NCBI GenBank assembly: GCA_019614645.1
Contig: JABWDB010000005.1
Location: forward strand, 6,418,001 to 6,482,000
Length of the DNA: 64,000 bases
Direction of reading: 5' to 3'
Source: Stratiolaelaps scimitus
Taxonomy: Eukaryota; Arthropoda; Arachnida; Mesostigmata; Laelapidae
Shown piece after piece: positions 45,035 to 58,300 of this stretch. Below the pieces are notes generated by a model. That model worked only from the letters and a program-made list of their open reading frames with translations, was not told the DNA's origin and did no database searches. Every line of letters starts with the position of its first letter. The first letter of the stretch is position 1. A program made the position numbers and the translations under genes.

Positions 45035-45636
45035 GATAATGATTCATTCTGCCAAACAGTTTGCAGCGACAAAAACGGTAGTATCAAACACGACAATAAC
45101 ATAACGAGGAGAAAGAAAAAAACGAAACACGAGTCCATGAGACGATGCAGGAATGGACGACATACACACATACAAACAAACAAACGTACATACATACAAA
45201 CAGACAAACAAACGAGCAAGCACGGATGCAGCAGCTACCGTACGAAAACGACGAGTGTGAACATCACAGTGGAGTATCGTATGTGCTCCATAGGAGCCTG
45301 ATGATGTAAGAGAGGGGGGAGGTGACGCATCCGCTAAAAGCCGAAGCGGCAATGAGCTAAATACAAAATGCGACATGCAAAAACAAAATATACCGCAGCT
45401 ACAACAACAACAACAACAGCAGCAACAAGAAGAAAACAAACAGAAAAACAATCACGAAACATCAGTGAAAAACATTCAGCACCGAAGAAACAACAACAAC
45501 AACAACAAACACAGGAACAGCAACACAATTGATCGATCGATTGGTTTGTGACCTCTAAATTCGATGTGTAGTATACCTGTACAAATATTATACATTTTGC
45601 AGCTATATATTTATACTATTTTATGACGATATATGC

Positions 45637-45642
45637 AATAAA
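45637..45642 (+). terminator. Proximal AATAAA poly(A) signal
   Basis: CAATAAAC follows an AT-rich stretch and lies 3.4 kb past the predicted stop. Candidate end of the shorter 3' UTR. Confidence 0.45.
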
Positions 45643-47863
45643 CTCATAGTTGCATCATGACTTCTGCCGAATTAATGATTAATTGTCATCGAAAAAAAAA
45701 ATATCATCTATACTAATGATTCGTGTACGACTTGACAACTGATAATCCGCACCAACTAATTACCACGATTGGCTGATGCGTTTCGTCGGAGACTTTTTCT
45801 AATATTTGTTGGTATACTTATCGATATCCGTAATTTTTTTCTCATTTTAATTCTCGATAAGATACGATACCTCTTTCGGGGTAATCTCATCTTGGGTCGA
45901 CTGCCGGTCACCGCAAACTAGCTATCACAAAAATCGGCCTAAATACAACAACAACAAGAACAAGAACAACAACAACAGCAGCAGCAGCAACAACGGGGAA
46001 ACGGCAGATTTGTCAGGAACAAGCGAATATATGAGTGAATTATATAAAGAACACGAGCTACATTAAGCAAAATAGAAAGAAAGGGGACACGACAACATTG
46101 GAACGAAGGCCGAACCCCCGTAATTGAGCTGACTACCAGTGCCTATCTCAGGGCCCATCACGCTTTGAAACTGCAGCCAAGTGTAGCTATCTTGTCGCAG
46201 CAAAACTTCCAAAAAAAACACCCGCTTAAACGAACCTGTTAATTAGCTTTCGAATGGGCAGTTTAAAAATCGTCCGGCGCGTCAACAGCTGTACTAATAC
46301 CGATAGATAACGATGATTAATTACAAGTGCAACGTCTCTGATGCAACCACCTTCACTCAGGTTCAAGCAGCGATTTCATTTCTCCATAGTTCCCTGCTGT
46401 GTGCACTTAGCCGTGTTTGAGTAACAAGCGTCTTTTTCTCAGAGAAATATGAGGCGCATCCTTGACATGCTTGTTTCGATCTTCGAACCTATTTACATTT
46501 GCACATATCCCACCTTTATCTAGGGTGAACCATAAGTTTGGGTGAATTTTTTAACATGTAAGAGGTATGTATGTACATAAAACGTCTATTATAGCTTACG
46601 TGTATATACCAGAGAGAGAGAGAGAGAGACAGACAGAGAGAGAGAGAGAAAAATTACAGACGAGCTTATGAATCATCCTAGCTGTAAGTGTTGTTTTTTA
46701 AGACGAATGAAAGGAGGAACATTTCTGTGCGTAATTATTATTATTATAATATGACCATTATTAACAAATACACTAATCACAATACCATTAATTATATTAA
46801 TAACGACAGCGACGATGCTGGAAGCAGCAACAACAATAACGAAAGTGGGAAAATCCCGAGAGAAAATTGCGTTTCATTGGACACAATGGTGGATGATGGG
46901 GAGGGGCAACAGTTCGGCTAAGATACTCCGTGAAACAGAACAATAGATGTACAACAATGACAGACTTCTCGATAACGGCGAAGTAACCGAATGAATAACG
47001 ATGGTACAACGGTGAAATTTACAAGTTCACTCTCGTACAGAACGAGTATGTCAACATTTTCAAAATCTGCAACGAACCACCGCCGCGCGACGTGCACGCC
47101 TCAGTTCAATATACATGGACAGTTAGCGTAAATATCACTATTATTATTATTATTAATTATTATTATATATTTGTATATACCCTGTGGCGATGATGATGAT
47201 GGTGGCGGCGGCGGCGGCGACAACGATAAAAACGACGTGATTCACGCGCGCTGTATGCAGCAGGCCTATACGATCAGGGGTTATGACCTTCCTGTGGTAA
47301 CATGGCACATCTGTAATTAATAGTACTAGGCTATTATTGTCACATTGTTCATCTAGGTGGGTACAGCTTGCCTCTACAATTGCAATCGAATTGCATCCCA
47401 TACAAAGGAATTACCGAACTACCAACTATTCCGATATGGCCATCGTATTCGAATCGCGTAGTGACATTGTTGAAACAAATATCGCTCGCTACACACACAC
47501 ATATATATATAAAGAGGAAGAGATAGAGAGAGAGAGATTATGAATCAATGGACAGTTATATCGGACTCCTTTAAGTGGACTCCTTATACCGTATCGTTTC
47601 CCCGCAAAAGAAAACAAGGAAAACTGGTGCACGCCCCGCTAATTGCACGCCGAATGACAATGATTAATTAATTTCGCTCCTAACCGAATTTAGCGAGCTG
47701 AATATAATGTGCGCCGCTAGGTAAAACATTCGACAGCGTAAAAATGTCTAATGGTATCGTTAAAAGCACGACATTATACGCGGCACGATTTAAGAGTGGC
47801 AAGTATTTATGATCGGTGATGATAATGATGACATTCGAACGCTGTATTCAATGATAATAACTA

Positions 47864-47894
<31 letters not shown>

Positions 47895-48801
47895 GATAAC
47901 GATTACCAAAACGGGTATGTCGTGTAATAATGTTCTATTCACAACATGATATTGTGACATTGTTGTAAAGTTGACCAAACTTGGTGACAGTCTGGTACCG
48001 CTGGTGATACAGCCAATTACAATTAGAACTCAAACAATGATTATAATAATACACAATTTTCACACGCTGATAGAAATGCGATTCATTGGCTTCCTCTTGT
48101 TATTATTGGATTATGATTATTATTATTAGAAATGATTACTAACAACTACGACAGTGTTCAACGATTTCTTGGGGGGAGCTTTCCGCGAGAGGTTTTTCGA
48201 GCGATGCTAATGATAATAATGATTATATGACATAGGTTGATGATGATGACGATGATGCTGATGATGATGTTGGCTGACAAAGAACGTCATATTGTTTTAT
48301 TTCGTCATGTCGAAAATTCACCAAAAAAGCGTCCGAAGCTTACGCAGGAGAGAATTGATTGCCGTCGAGGCCGAGCAATGATGTACCCTCATGATACACA
48401 CACACACACACACAGTGTATGATTCAGTTCGAGCGAGAGAGCGAGAGCGAGAGATATATATGATTCTATATATAGATATGAAGACATATATATATATATA
48501 TGTCAGAATTCGAAACATGAATGCCAAGTAGAGCGATTGTGGAAGCAGGAACTTGCGAAAGAACTGGGAGGCGGTGGGGACGGGACGAACGAATAATTAA
48601 CGGGAGAGGCCAGACACAAAGAAACAAGTAAACAAACAAACAAGCTGCTGTAACAGGATTCACAGAACAGGATTTTAACGAGGCCTACACAGTATCGAAG
48701 GGCCAAACGCGACCGTGACCCACCTCCTGACGGGGAGGGAGAACATGTATGTATAATATTCAGGACCGTGAGTACAATGTAAATATCTGCTGCATGTGCG
48801 A

Positions 48802-48807
48802 AATAAA
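48802..48807 (+). terminator. Distal AATAAA poly(A) signal
   Basis: GAAATAAACG, 17 bp after a TGTAAATA Pumilio-type motif. The repeat-rich sequence becomes ordinary shortly after, so this is a candidate gene end. Confidence 0.45.
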
Positions 48808-48829
48808 CGAAATTCTAAAATGTGGATAT

Positions 48830-49620
48830 ATCTTCTATCAGGGTAGAGGCGTTAACGAATAGAGAAGCTAGTTAGTGGAAAACAAAATTAGTGGACAAAT
48901 TTTTGCCGCTGGAGCTTTCGACCAGGATGGATAGACACGGAGTTGCTCGTTTTTTTGACGACTTTATTATCTAAATGGTGGTAAAGGCGATTTAGAATCT
49001 GTTTTATGGGGGTGGGAGCCGCAGGTTCCGGAACTAGTTAGTTAGTTTGATATATAGCAAATTCTCAGTAGCAAAATAGCATTGTAGGTGCGAATTGGTT
49101 GAGTGCTAAAATGATTGAATATATTAATGGCAATTAATTCATCGGGTCTTCGGCGCAGGATGGGCGCAACGGTAAGTATCATTTTTGCGCTGTTCTTGTT
49201 GTCCAACTCGTTTCCATGTATCAGGATCGTGTTCATTATCACATTAGCGTTGTGTAACGCTTGAGAGGGGAAAACCAGTGGATTATGAATCAAGCTTCAA
49301 CAATTTTCGACAGCATTTTGTGCATTTTCCAATCGGTGTTTCAACGTTTCCTGAGGTAAGGCCGTCGAGGCAAGCTTTTTGGGTCAGCTCCTACAGACAG
49401 TGCAGACAAAACCATACAGGCGCATATGAATGAGCTGACCACTTCGAAGCTGCGTGTCAAATGCTTTCTCGGTTTCGGGCTGGGTTCATTGGCGTAACAG
49501 CGATAGCTCGCTTATCGGCGTTTTCGTCCACTGCTGCTATTTGTCGCAAGGGCCACTCGGCGGTGTGCTGATTGCGCTGACGCCTTCTATGATTATTATC
49601 TGAAATTCACTTCTATCTAT
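48830..49620. other. Intergenic, nothing recognised
   Basis: No motif or repeat of note was found between the predicted 3' UTR and the GC-rich block. Confidence 0.35.
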
Positions 49621-49649
49621 ATTTTTTTCGTCTTATCATCCGTGGTGGC

Positions 49650-50780
49650 AGATTCTGCTGGTTGAAACATAAAGTTTCACCTCGACGTGGCCGTACCGGC
49701 AAATCGGTGCTCCGGCTGATCCGTTGAACCGGCAATGTGGGCCGCGGCAATCCATCGAAGCCGGCTGAGACTGACACACACACGAACGCGCGCACATCGC
49801 GAGAACGCCGTGGCAACCTTCGTGGGGCAAGGGAGCAAGAGGCACCAGCAACTGATCACGGCGTACCGCCACACAGTCGCTATACAGGATAGGAGCCAGG
49901 AGGCGAGGGTTCAAGAGACCGGCAGAGATAAAGAGATAGAGAGAAAGAGAGCTGTCAGCTGCAGAAGAATCGACGAAATAACTACGAATATCGTTGAACA
50001 CCCCAACAGTTCGATGAGGGTGCGCACACCGACCAGCCGAACCGATCCACCACCGGAGCCCAACGTCGATCCCGTGGGAGATGCGGAATCCAACGCGGAG
50101 AGAGAATCACATCGACGGTAGGAACTCGTTGCGGCGCATGGCGCGTCCTTCTCTTCTCCGCGGCTTTCGCCGGCTATCAGCGGCCAGTGATAGACCTCTT
50201 GAACGTACCCAAAAGCAAGAAGTTAGTCCAACGCTCTCTCGCTGTGGAGGAGGAGGAACTCGCCGATGACTTGGACGTCACGACCGCCGCCACCGGCGCA
50301 CAGGAGCGGGCAATCCGCAAGTGGTGGCACACTGTTTGTTGTGTCGATGTTTGTCGGTTTGGTGCGGCCGGCGGCCGGCGGCAGAGTGGCTGCCGGTGGC
50401 GGCAGCGGCTCTGGTTGCCGTGTCCGTAGCTGACCGTTGCCAATAACAGCCAGCAGCAGCAGCAGCAGCAGCTGCAGCATCGACGACATCACGACGGAGT
50501 CGAAAGAGCAAGGAGGTTCGAGAGTTGACAAACCGGCTATGGCGGAGACATCGGCGCCGGCGGGTGGCCTGTGAATTTGCAGCAGCAAAAACCACGTGGA
50601 CAGTTTGTTAGCGCACAGTGCAGCGCGCTGCGTTCAGTGCCGGTTGGCTCGGCGGCTTGTGCAAACGCTTCGAAACTTGCGTGAGGAATACGAGGGGCGC
50701 GTGGATACGATTCGAGTGGCCGTGGACCGTGAGAACGCGAGCCGCGAAGTCCGATTGAGGAGAGTGAGAGAGGGAGAGTG
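49650..50780 (+). promoter_or_regulatory. Second GC-rich promoter-like region with a candidate untranslated exon
   Basis: The region is CG-rich with (AGC)n at about 50449-50476 and many overlapping frames on both strands. A good splice donor, GAGAGTG|GTAAGC, lies at 50780/50781. CAD's first coding exon, 4.5 kb downstream, is preceded by an acceptor (CTCATTCAG at 55251). An untranslated CAD leader spliced from here is therefore reasonable. The frame ending at 50784 cannot continue into CAD because TG|GTAA makes a stop. Confidence 0.4.
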
Positions 50781-50847
50781 GTAAGCATTGAAACACGTAA
50801 ATTAATGGCGTAATGCCGAGCTATGCTGCAGCGTTCCCTGTTAGCGA

Positions 50848-50896
50848 TTTGTTAGGTAGCAATCATTTCTGTTGTAATTTATTGCTACCTAACAAA
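50848..50896. repeat. Stem-loop with perfect 16 bp arms
   Basis: TTTGTTAGGTAGCAAT at 50848-50863 pairs exactly with 50881-50896, with a 17 bp loop. It is shorter than a typical microRNA precursor. It lies just past the candidate leader exon. Confidence 0.75.
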
Positions 50897-50899
50897 GGT

Positions 50900-53800
50900 G
50901 AATGAATGAGTGAACGTTAGGGATTTGATTGTGATATTGGCAATGGATCGCGTTGAGCACAACTCGGCGCGCTCGAGTGTACGTGTGCGTGTGAAGATTC
51001 GCTTGGCAAGCGCTCGAATTTCCCCTCGGCGCTCTGCTGCTTGGAGGAGCAAAGCGTGGGTAATGCCCCCGGCAGCTACTGAGACGCTCAGCAAAGTTGT
51101 TATTGCGAGACAACGTTGTGGAATTAGTCGACGACAGAATTATGCACGACTGAAAAGATGATACACTGATGCGAAACAGCTGGGAAGGGGCGACACAGAG
51201 CTCCATTTTTACCTTTCCAGAATTTCTGATGCTCTTGAATAGTTCGGTCTCTTATATCCCATCCACGTCACGCCGATCTCTCGTTCTCGAAAGAGACGGG
51301 CTCTCAGATCAATTTTTCGCACATCTCTTCTCGAATCCTCCACAGCAATTTTCATTTCCAACAACATTTGACCGTTGTTTCCCATTCACATTACTTTTAC
51401 CCACTGCTGTGTTATCTTCAGAATCATGCCATGGGTTGATCCCGAACGTTGGGGGGCGTTGTGGTCTCCTCGAATAATAACGCTCGAGGCAGTGCCACCA
51501 ATCTATTATTCACTGGCATCATGTAAAAGAGACACAGGTCGCAACGCCTTTTGCAGTGCGTGGTTCACTCCTTTGGAACTGACTCCCTGTTAGTATCCGA
51601 TCGTTAGTAAATACATCTGTGCTGCAATTCCATTTTGTCCTGAAAAAATATCTCCTTGAAGAGATAATCAAGGACGCGTAACACAGGACATCGCACTCTA
51701 CTCTCATACGCAAAGCCAAAATGGTTGTCGCTTTTTTTCGGGGCGAAATATAGTAATAACCCATCTTCATGTACACTGTAACGATCCCTACTTGATTGGG
51801 ATTTTAGTCTAAGCATTTCGACATTATATGCTCACCTAGACAAAATGGTATCTAATCATTAAGGTTAAGTACCAGTAAATTTACACATGTTCTGGTCTTG
51901 TTGCCGGCTCTGACCAAGCCCCCGTTGAGACCATGCGGACGGATTTAACTGGCCTTCAAACGCTCGCGCTCTTCCTAGCGTATTCGTGCGTTACAAGAGT
52001 CGGGCGGATGGTCAAGACACAAAGACGATTTCATCTGACAAGCCCAACTCAACTCACACCACAGATTTCCTGGAGAGATGAACAAGTGTTTGAGATGCTG
52101 GGTTGGTTCGTCTCTATTTCTCGCGTGGGTTCAGTGCGACGGTGACACTCGCTGACCACCGCGACAAATGGAAGTAACCGCAGAACCGGCTCGACACGGT
52201 TGTGTCGTGAGTAAAGTAATATAAAACCTCGCTATTCTTGTTCTTCGAGATGGGATCCGCTGCGGGAGACCTGACGATCGACCGATAAGCTGCATCTTCC
52301 ACTATACCTATCGTATTGGAGTTGAATGGAATAGCTCTTTGGCGCAGCTGACGTCATCGTTTTTTAATCCATCAGTAGTCGTTGTTTTTTAATTCATCAG
52401 CCATCCAATATTCCCCGTTCACTTGTCGTACATTCAACAAGATTATTTTCTAATTGCCAGTACCAACAATTATCTCTTGGGGGAGCATCGGATATCAGCG
52501 CCAGAAGGAGGGAATTCAACCGTCTATCGCTTCAAGTAGTACGATGCTGGTATTCTACCAGGGGGTCCTCATTGGTGTTTTTCGCCGTAGCAGACAATGA
52601 CAACGATACGCTGACCGAGTGCTATCAAATTCGTTGGTAAATCAGCTTGCATCGAATAATTGTTCCATATTCTCAGTGATATGCTCTAACAGCCCTGTTC
52701 GTCCCTCTTCAAATCCATGCAAATACAAGATCGATATCACTGACCCATTCGGAGCAGCTCCAGGAGTCATTGGGCCCGCTGTCCGTGTCCACACGCAATT
52801 ATCAGGACAGTTAACTCAGAGTTATATGGTAACAACAGTTAACTATCTCAATTTTGTTATATGGTAACAATATTTGAATGTGTAATAGATCAGATCACAG
52901 CGGCGATAACGATAACGATTAGAGCCGTTATCTTTAGAGGTTTCATTAAATAAATTATTATGAATATGTAAACGCGTTCGGGGAATCACCGTCAGCTGGT
53001 GATCGCAACACGAAATTCATCTGAGCTCCATGCGATGTACGTGGTGACAAAAATTGCCCCTTCGTGTTCTAGCGTATAGCATTATAAACCTAACTAGTCT
53101 TGATATATTCTCTATACTGAGTATAGAAAAATCACAGGGACTTCTTAGAGAGGTCTGCATCTTCCAGGTGCATATTTATTAATCTTCTCGTTTCTTTAAT
53201 GGTTGCGTGATACAATAGACGTCTTATGCCACCCCAAATATTGCCTCTATCATCCGTTACTCACGTGCAAGTGTGTTTGCTTCATATTAAATATACTGAA
53301 CATTGATCCAAAGTTTAACTGGCATGTCGAAACGACCAGACATGATTTCACAGCTTGGCTACGCAATAGTCTAATGCGCAATTTTAGCAATTTTTCAAGC
53401 GAGCTGACTCATTTTGTAGTCAATGCTGATTTATTTTCGCGATAGCTAGCGTCCTCCAGTCAGCGAACGGCGTTCCGAAAAAAATGGGCGTACGCCGTAC
53501 ATAGGCCTGTATTCGTTGAGAGTCATTTGATCCGTGGAGGTCGTTCTTCTTCGAGCTTCCCTCGGGGCTGAACCCATAACAATGAATCCCGCCCCCTCCT
53601 AGTAAGCTAGGGCTCGAGGTGCGGTTGCTAGGATCATTTTTCTTAAGCAATATCGCACATCGTATGAATGTAAGACCGATATAGGAAAATAAGAGGCATC
53701 TCCACCTGAAATTGAAAAATTATTGTTAGTATGGAACGAAGGAAGGATATAGTTATATATATATATATCCTGCCTTGCTGCTGTCTGGCAGACAATTCCC

Positions 53801-54690
53801 AGGAGAAGTTCATACTCAGCCACGCGTCTACTCGCTACCATGCGACCGGCCGTCAGCCGCAGTAATCAAACATTTTATTGTTGCTTAATTACCAAACATA
53901 GAGAACGAAGCAGTGCACATATACCATTGAGTTATGAGAGATCAGCGACCAGTTTCGAACGGAGAGAAACACGCTAGCGCCTGGTGCTGCTCTCGCCAGG
54001 ATTGTCGTATCAGTGCACTTTGCTCTTTGTAGCGCACGATCCGGTGTGGTCTCGCCACCCTGATTTGAGTGTCCACTCTCCCCGCGTGTGTGGACCAACG
54101 CCGACTGCTCCGACGGTTCCGCATCCGTGCAGTTTAACGCCGACTCGTCTTTCAGCTTGCGGCAGCCTCACGTTTCACTGTAGCGCGTACCGTCCCTGAA
54201 AGTTTAGTCTCCTCTGACCCTGGTGTGGCTCGCGATAGCAGACATCGAGCGTCCAGCTGCACTGTGTTCTGATTTAGGGTGAGAACGAATCTCGTGACTT
54301 ATATCGCCTCCCTCCGGCGAGATTAATCATTTACATTGCTACGACTGGAGTTAGCACTTCGCCAATCGGTTGGGAAGTTCTGCATAAGGAGCAAGGCAAG
54401 TGACCTTGATACGTGTAGGTAGGCAATAGATCTCGGATATGGCGAAGCGGTATACATTGTGGTGGCGCGGTACCTCGTTCTCGTGTACTATGCTCTTTGT
54501 TACTGTAAGGGTTTGTATGGTGGTTTGAACTCATAAAATCAACTCATTTCATCAGAAATCAATCAATTTCTAAGGGTCTGCAGACGCTAGCGGAGGTCGG
54601 TGTTTCTTAGAACGTCCTCGCCCTTATCGCAGCCATTCTTCAAGTGAACTGAATCACCATAGACGACAGAGTGTCTGAACTCCCCCCCCT
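50900..54690. other. Long stretch without a recognised gene
   Basis: If the leader exon call is right, this is the first intron of CAD. A plus frame at 50910-51161 is Arg/Ser-rich without a known domain. An (AT)n patch lies at about 53753-53768. No repeat family from elsewhere in the window was recognised. Confidence 0.35.
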
Positions 54691-54699
54691 TCTAGCAAA

Positions 54700-54842
54700 C
54701 GACGGACTTGGCCCAAGGGGACAATCTAAGCCCACTCCAGTTCTTAATCCTTTTTAAGGACCTGCCGGAACGAATAAGCGGGTCCAGGTATCTAGTTAAG
54801 GTCATCCGTTATGCGGACCACACAGCACACTGTCTTTTAGTC
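54700..54842 (+). mobile_element. Reverse transcriptase fragment with altered catalytic box
   Basis: One frame reads DLAQGDNLSPLQFL, then FKDLPERI, then IRYADHTAHC. These are RT block 4 and the catalytic block, where YADD has become YADH. It is short and open but isolated, and clearly dead. Confidence 0.65.
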
Positions 54843-55270
54843 CCATCCCAATGGAGCTTAGCAAACCGTTCATCCGACACAAATTGAAGGTGGACTCGTA
54901 ATATTGTAATTCTGCATCGAATAATTGTCCCGTACTGTTTTTTCAGTGCACTAATTGTCTTAGCTATTATATACTGCTAACACTGGTGAATAAAAACATA
55001 TATTGTACTGTATATGGTACTATGCTATTTTGTCAATATTGTATACCCTTTGAACAGAGGTGACATTATACGTATCTGCTGATCGCGGTGGAAACCGCAA
55101 GAGGGTGTGCTGCAAATTAACAACCGCTATGGACCTCTGGTGATGTCGTAGAAGGTGACCTGTCTCAAAATCATTTCTTTAATACTAGCCTCAAAACGGG
55201 TTCATTTAACGCCGACAAACTTCATTGACAATGTTCCATTTTCTCATTCAGGTAACGCTCGAGCCAAAAT

Positions 55271-55373
55271 ATGCCAGAGCGGCGACCGTGTGCCCGCCTC
55301 GTGCTCGAGGATGGCACAGAGTTTGAGGGTACCGCATTTGGGGCTACAGATAAACACACCGCAGGCGAACTTG
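55271..55373 (+). CDS. CAD: CAD exon 1: start of the glutaminase domain
   Basis: The ATG at 55271 begins [20 protein letters not shown], slightly longer than the human N-terminus. The donor is CTTG|GTAAGT, phase 1. An acceptor (CTCATTCAG at 55251) lies 20 bp before the ATG, so an untranslated exon is probably upstream. Confidence 0.85.
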
Positions 55374-58300
55374 GTAAGTGCTGGACAGCAGTATGTTGGG
55401 AAGAAGAACGATCCAGAGGACTTAAATTGTCGCCATTTCATGTTGAAGCGACACAGTCTGGTATTTTAAGACATTGTCGAACATTGGGAACGGCTCTTGG
55501 ACCACCAAAATCACCAAGCTGGTGACCTGGGTCGAAGCTTGCAACGCAGGTCGCCGAAAAGCTTTTTGAGAGGTGTTGATATGCCAGAGTGACCCAGCAG
55601 GATTCACGAGCACGAAATCCCAGGTTTGACCCCCATCAAAGACACAGTGATGTGTTGACGTTTGACGTTATTCGAGCTATAAATATCAGCTCAGCGCGCA
55701 ATTTGAACAGCGTGCATTTCAGTTGCATAGTCTAACGCGTTGCATATGTCCCCAAGAGCAATAGAGATACTTAGTAGTGGTTATGGCTCTGAGAGGTTTC
55801 GGCCCCATACAAAAAAGATAAAGAAGGCAAAATTTTCTTATTTTGTCATTTATCTATGTACACTGCTATATTAATATGGCCACCATCCGTATGTTTCGCT
55901 GTATCGCGTTTCCATTATCTTCTGCGTTGTTACAACGATCACTTATTAGACTCAATAGCCTAACCTCTGTTAATGTTCAACACCAATTGCGTGAGACGTC
56001 TACTCCCACTGACCTAACTCTGCCTAGACTGATACTACTGCCGTTCAGCTGCGATATCGATGTGGACCAGAATTAAGTTATAAATGCGTATTGCAGTATT
56101 CCAGACAGGTATGGTTGGCTATCCGGAATCACTGACTGATCCGTCATATCGTCGTCAACTTCTTGTGCTCACCTATCCTCTCATCGGCAACTATGGTGTG
56201 CCGTCTACAACAGAACTCGATGAGTTCGGCATTCCCAAGTGAGCAATTCCACTATCTATCTCGCATTGTGTTCACATGACAATTGTGCCCCGCAAATAAC
56301 CTACAAACGCAATGAAATTCTTTTCACTCTACATGAAATTCACGAATCAGCTTTATCAATCAGGTTTCTTGTAATCTTCCGCATATCACGTTCAAATATA
56401 TTCTGATCAGTAGTCCAGATGCTAATGTGTATGCTATTGTATAATACTTGTATAAGGCTTTCTACTAGAAAATATCATTTTCAACAGATTCATGGAATCC
56501 GGACGTATCTGGGCATCGGCCCTCATTGTGTCCGAGCTGACCGAGGGTCACAGCCATTGGAACGCCAAGTGTAGCCTTGACGAATGGATGAGATCAGAGG
56601 GCGTCATCGGATTGGAAGGCATCGACACCCGCCACCTAACCAAGATCCTTCGCGAGAGAGGATCGATATTGGCGAAGATTGTCGTTGGCGACGCGGACGA
56701 GTCGGCGACGAAATTTGAAGATCCGAATAGGCTGAACCTTGTTCGCGAGGTGACGCGCGCTGCTCCGGTCACCTATAACGCCCAAGGGTCGCCGCACGTC
56801 ATCGTCGTTGACTGCGGCATGAAGAACAATCAACTGAGGTGCTTCCTCAAGCGGGGCGCGTGTGTGACGGTGGTTCCCTTTGATTTTCCGATCCACGAAA
56901 TGAACGGTGAGCAGGTAAAACTTACCGGGTTCTCGTCGGTGCCGCTGGACAAACGCGTCAGGGTTCATCTTTGATGGAATTTATATGAATATCGTCAGTG
57001 AAATGGGCGATATATATATATATATATATGCAGTGCTTACTCGATTACAATTATTCGTCTTAATAATTTAAATAACCTAAAAAGGCACATCACACTTGAT
57101 GGTTTTGTACAAAGGTTACCCCTTGAAAAGTTTCATGGATAAGATACACCTAATATGGCTCCTAATTAGGCATTCACTCATATACGCAGAGATACTGAAA
57201 TCAATGTATCTAAATGCTGTTTACAGACCAGGACGCGTTGTTTTTAAGTAACGGCCCAGGCGACCCGACCATGTGCCTCGAGACGATCGAAAACATTCGA
57301 AAGTTCCAAAGCAAATATCCTAAAAAACCAACGTTTGGTATTTGTCTTGGTCACCAGCTGCTAGCATTGTCGATTGGTGCTACAACCAGCAAGCTTAAAT
57401 ACGGCAACCGCGGACACAATCAGCCCTGTTTGCACGAGGGCTCAAAAAGATGCTGCATCACATCGCAAAACCATGGTGAGAAGACTACCGTCATTGTTGG
57501 CTGTGGACATATTATTTGATCTCATAATATTTATATGAAGGAATGAATGACTTAATCAAATGTACCTACATTACATCTTCTGTGCGGCGGCCATGATATT
57601 GGGTTGCGTCCTCGTAGTCTCCCATCACCGAAACGGCTGGAGTGAAGTGCTTAATCCGCGTAACGCTAGTGGATTCAGTCGACCTGCACAGCATATGCTA
57701 ACGAGATTGCTTGTTTGTTTTGTCAGGGTTCGCTGTGGATGCCACGTCACTCCCAGATGACTGGGAGGTTTTATTTACGAATGCAAACGACTTCACCAAC
57801 GAGGGCATCGTACACAAGACCATGCCATACTTCAGTGTGCAGTTCCACCCCGAGCATGACGCCGGTCCCTACGACCTGGAGTTCCTCTTTGACATCTTCC
57901 TAAGCGCGGTTCGCGAACCAAGCGTCGGTACTCCTATCAACGAACGCATCACGGCACTGTTCAATAAAACGCTTCATCCCAACTCTGTATTGAGTACACC
58001 GTTGACTCAGAAGCCGCGTAAGGTTCTGCTGTTGGGCTCCGGTGGCCTATCGATAGGGCAAGCTGGCGAATTTGACTATTCGGGTTCGCAGGCCATCAAG
58101 GCCCTGCGCGAAGAGAGTATCGAGACGGTGCTAATCAACCCTAACATTGCCACCGTACAGACAAGTCCTGGCTTGGCTGATAAGGTCTACCTGTTACCCA
58201 TTACCCCTGAGTATGTTACACAAGTGATCAACGCGGAGCGACCGGACAGCGTACTACTCACATTTGGCGGTCAGACCGCTCTCAACTGCGGTGTCGAACT

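Larger units (their letters stand above)
42282..48825 (+). other. Long microsatellite-rich 3' UTR (predicted)
   Basis: After the stop there is no gene. The plus strand is crowded with purine/A-rich simple repeats: (GA)n at 42362, 42626 and 43060, (CA)n at 44245 and 48398, CAA/CAG runs at 44425, 45400 and 45485, ATT runs at 43980 and 47860, and (AT)n at 43360 and 45005. AATAAA signals occur at 45637-45642 and 48802-48807. The second has a Pumilio-type site TGTAAATA at 48778-48785. The bias holds on one strand, which fits a long untranslated tail. Part could be ordinary intergenic DNA. Confidence 0.45.

Noticed and set aside
50596..50784. Small Arg/Glu-rich protein from the GC-rich region
   Set aside because: It has no ATG start (the frame opens with GTG), its stop overlaps a strong donor, and no family was recognised. 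An untranslated exon is more likely.
56907..56966. CAD exon 3 running on to the stop near 56974
   Set aside because: The phase needed by exon 4 selects the donor at 56906/56907. The extra residues have no counterpart in CAD.
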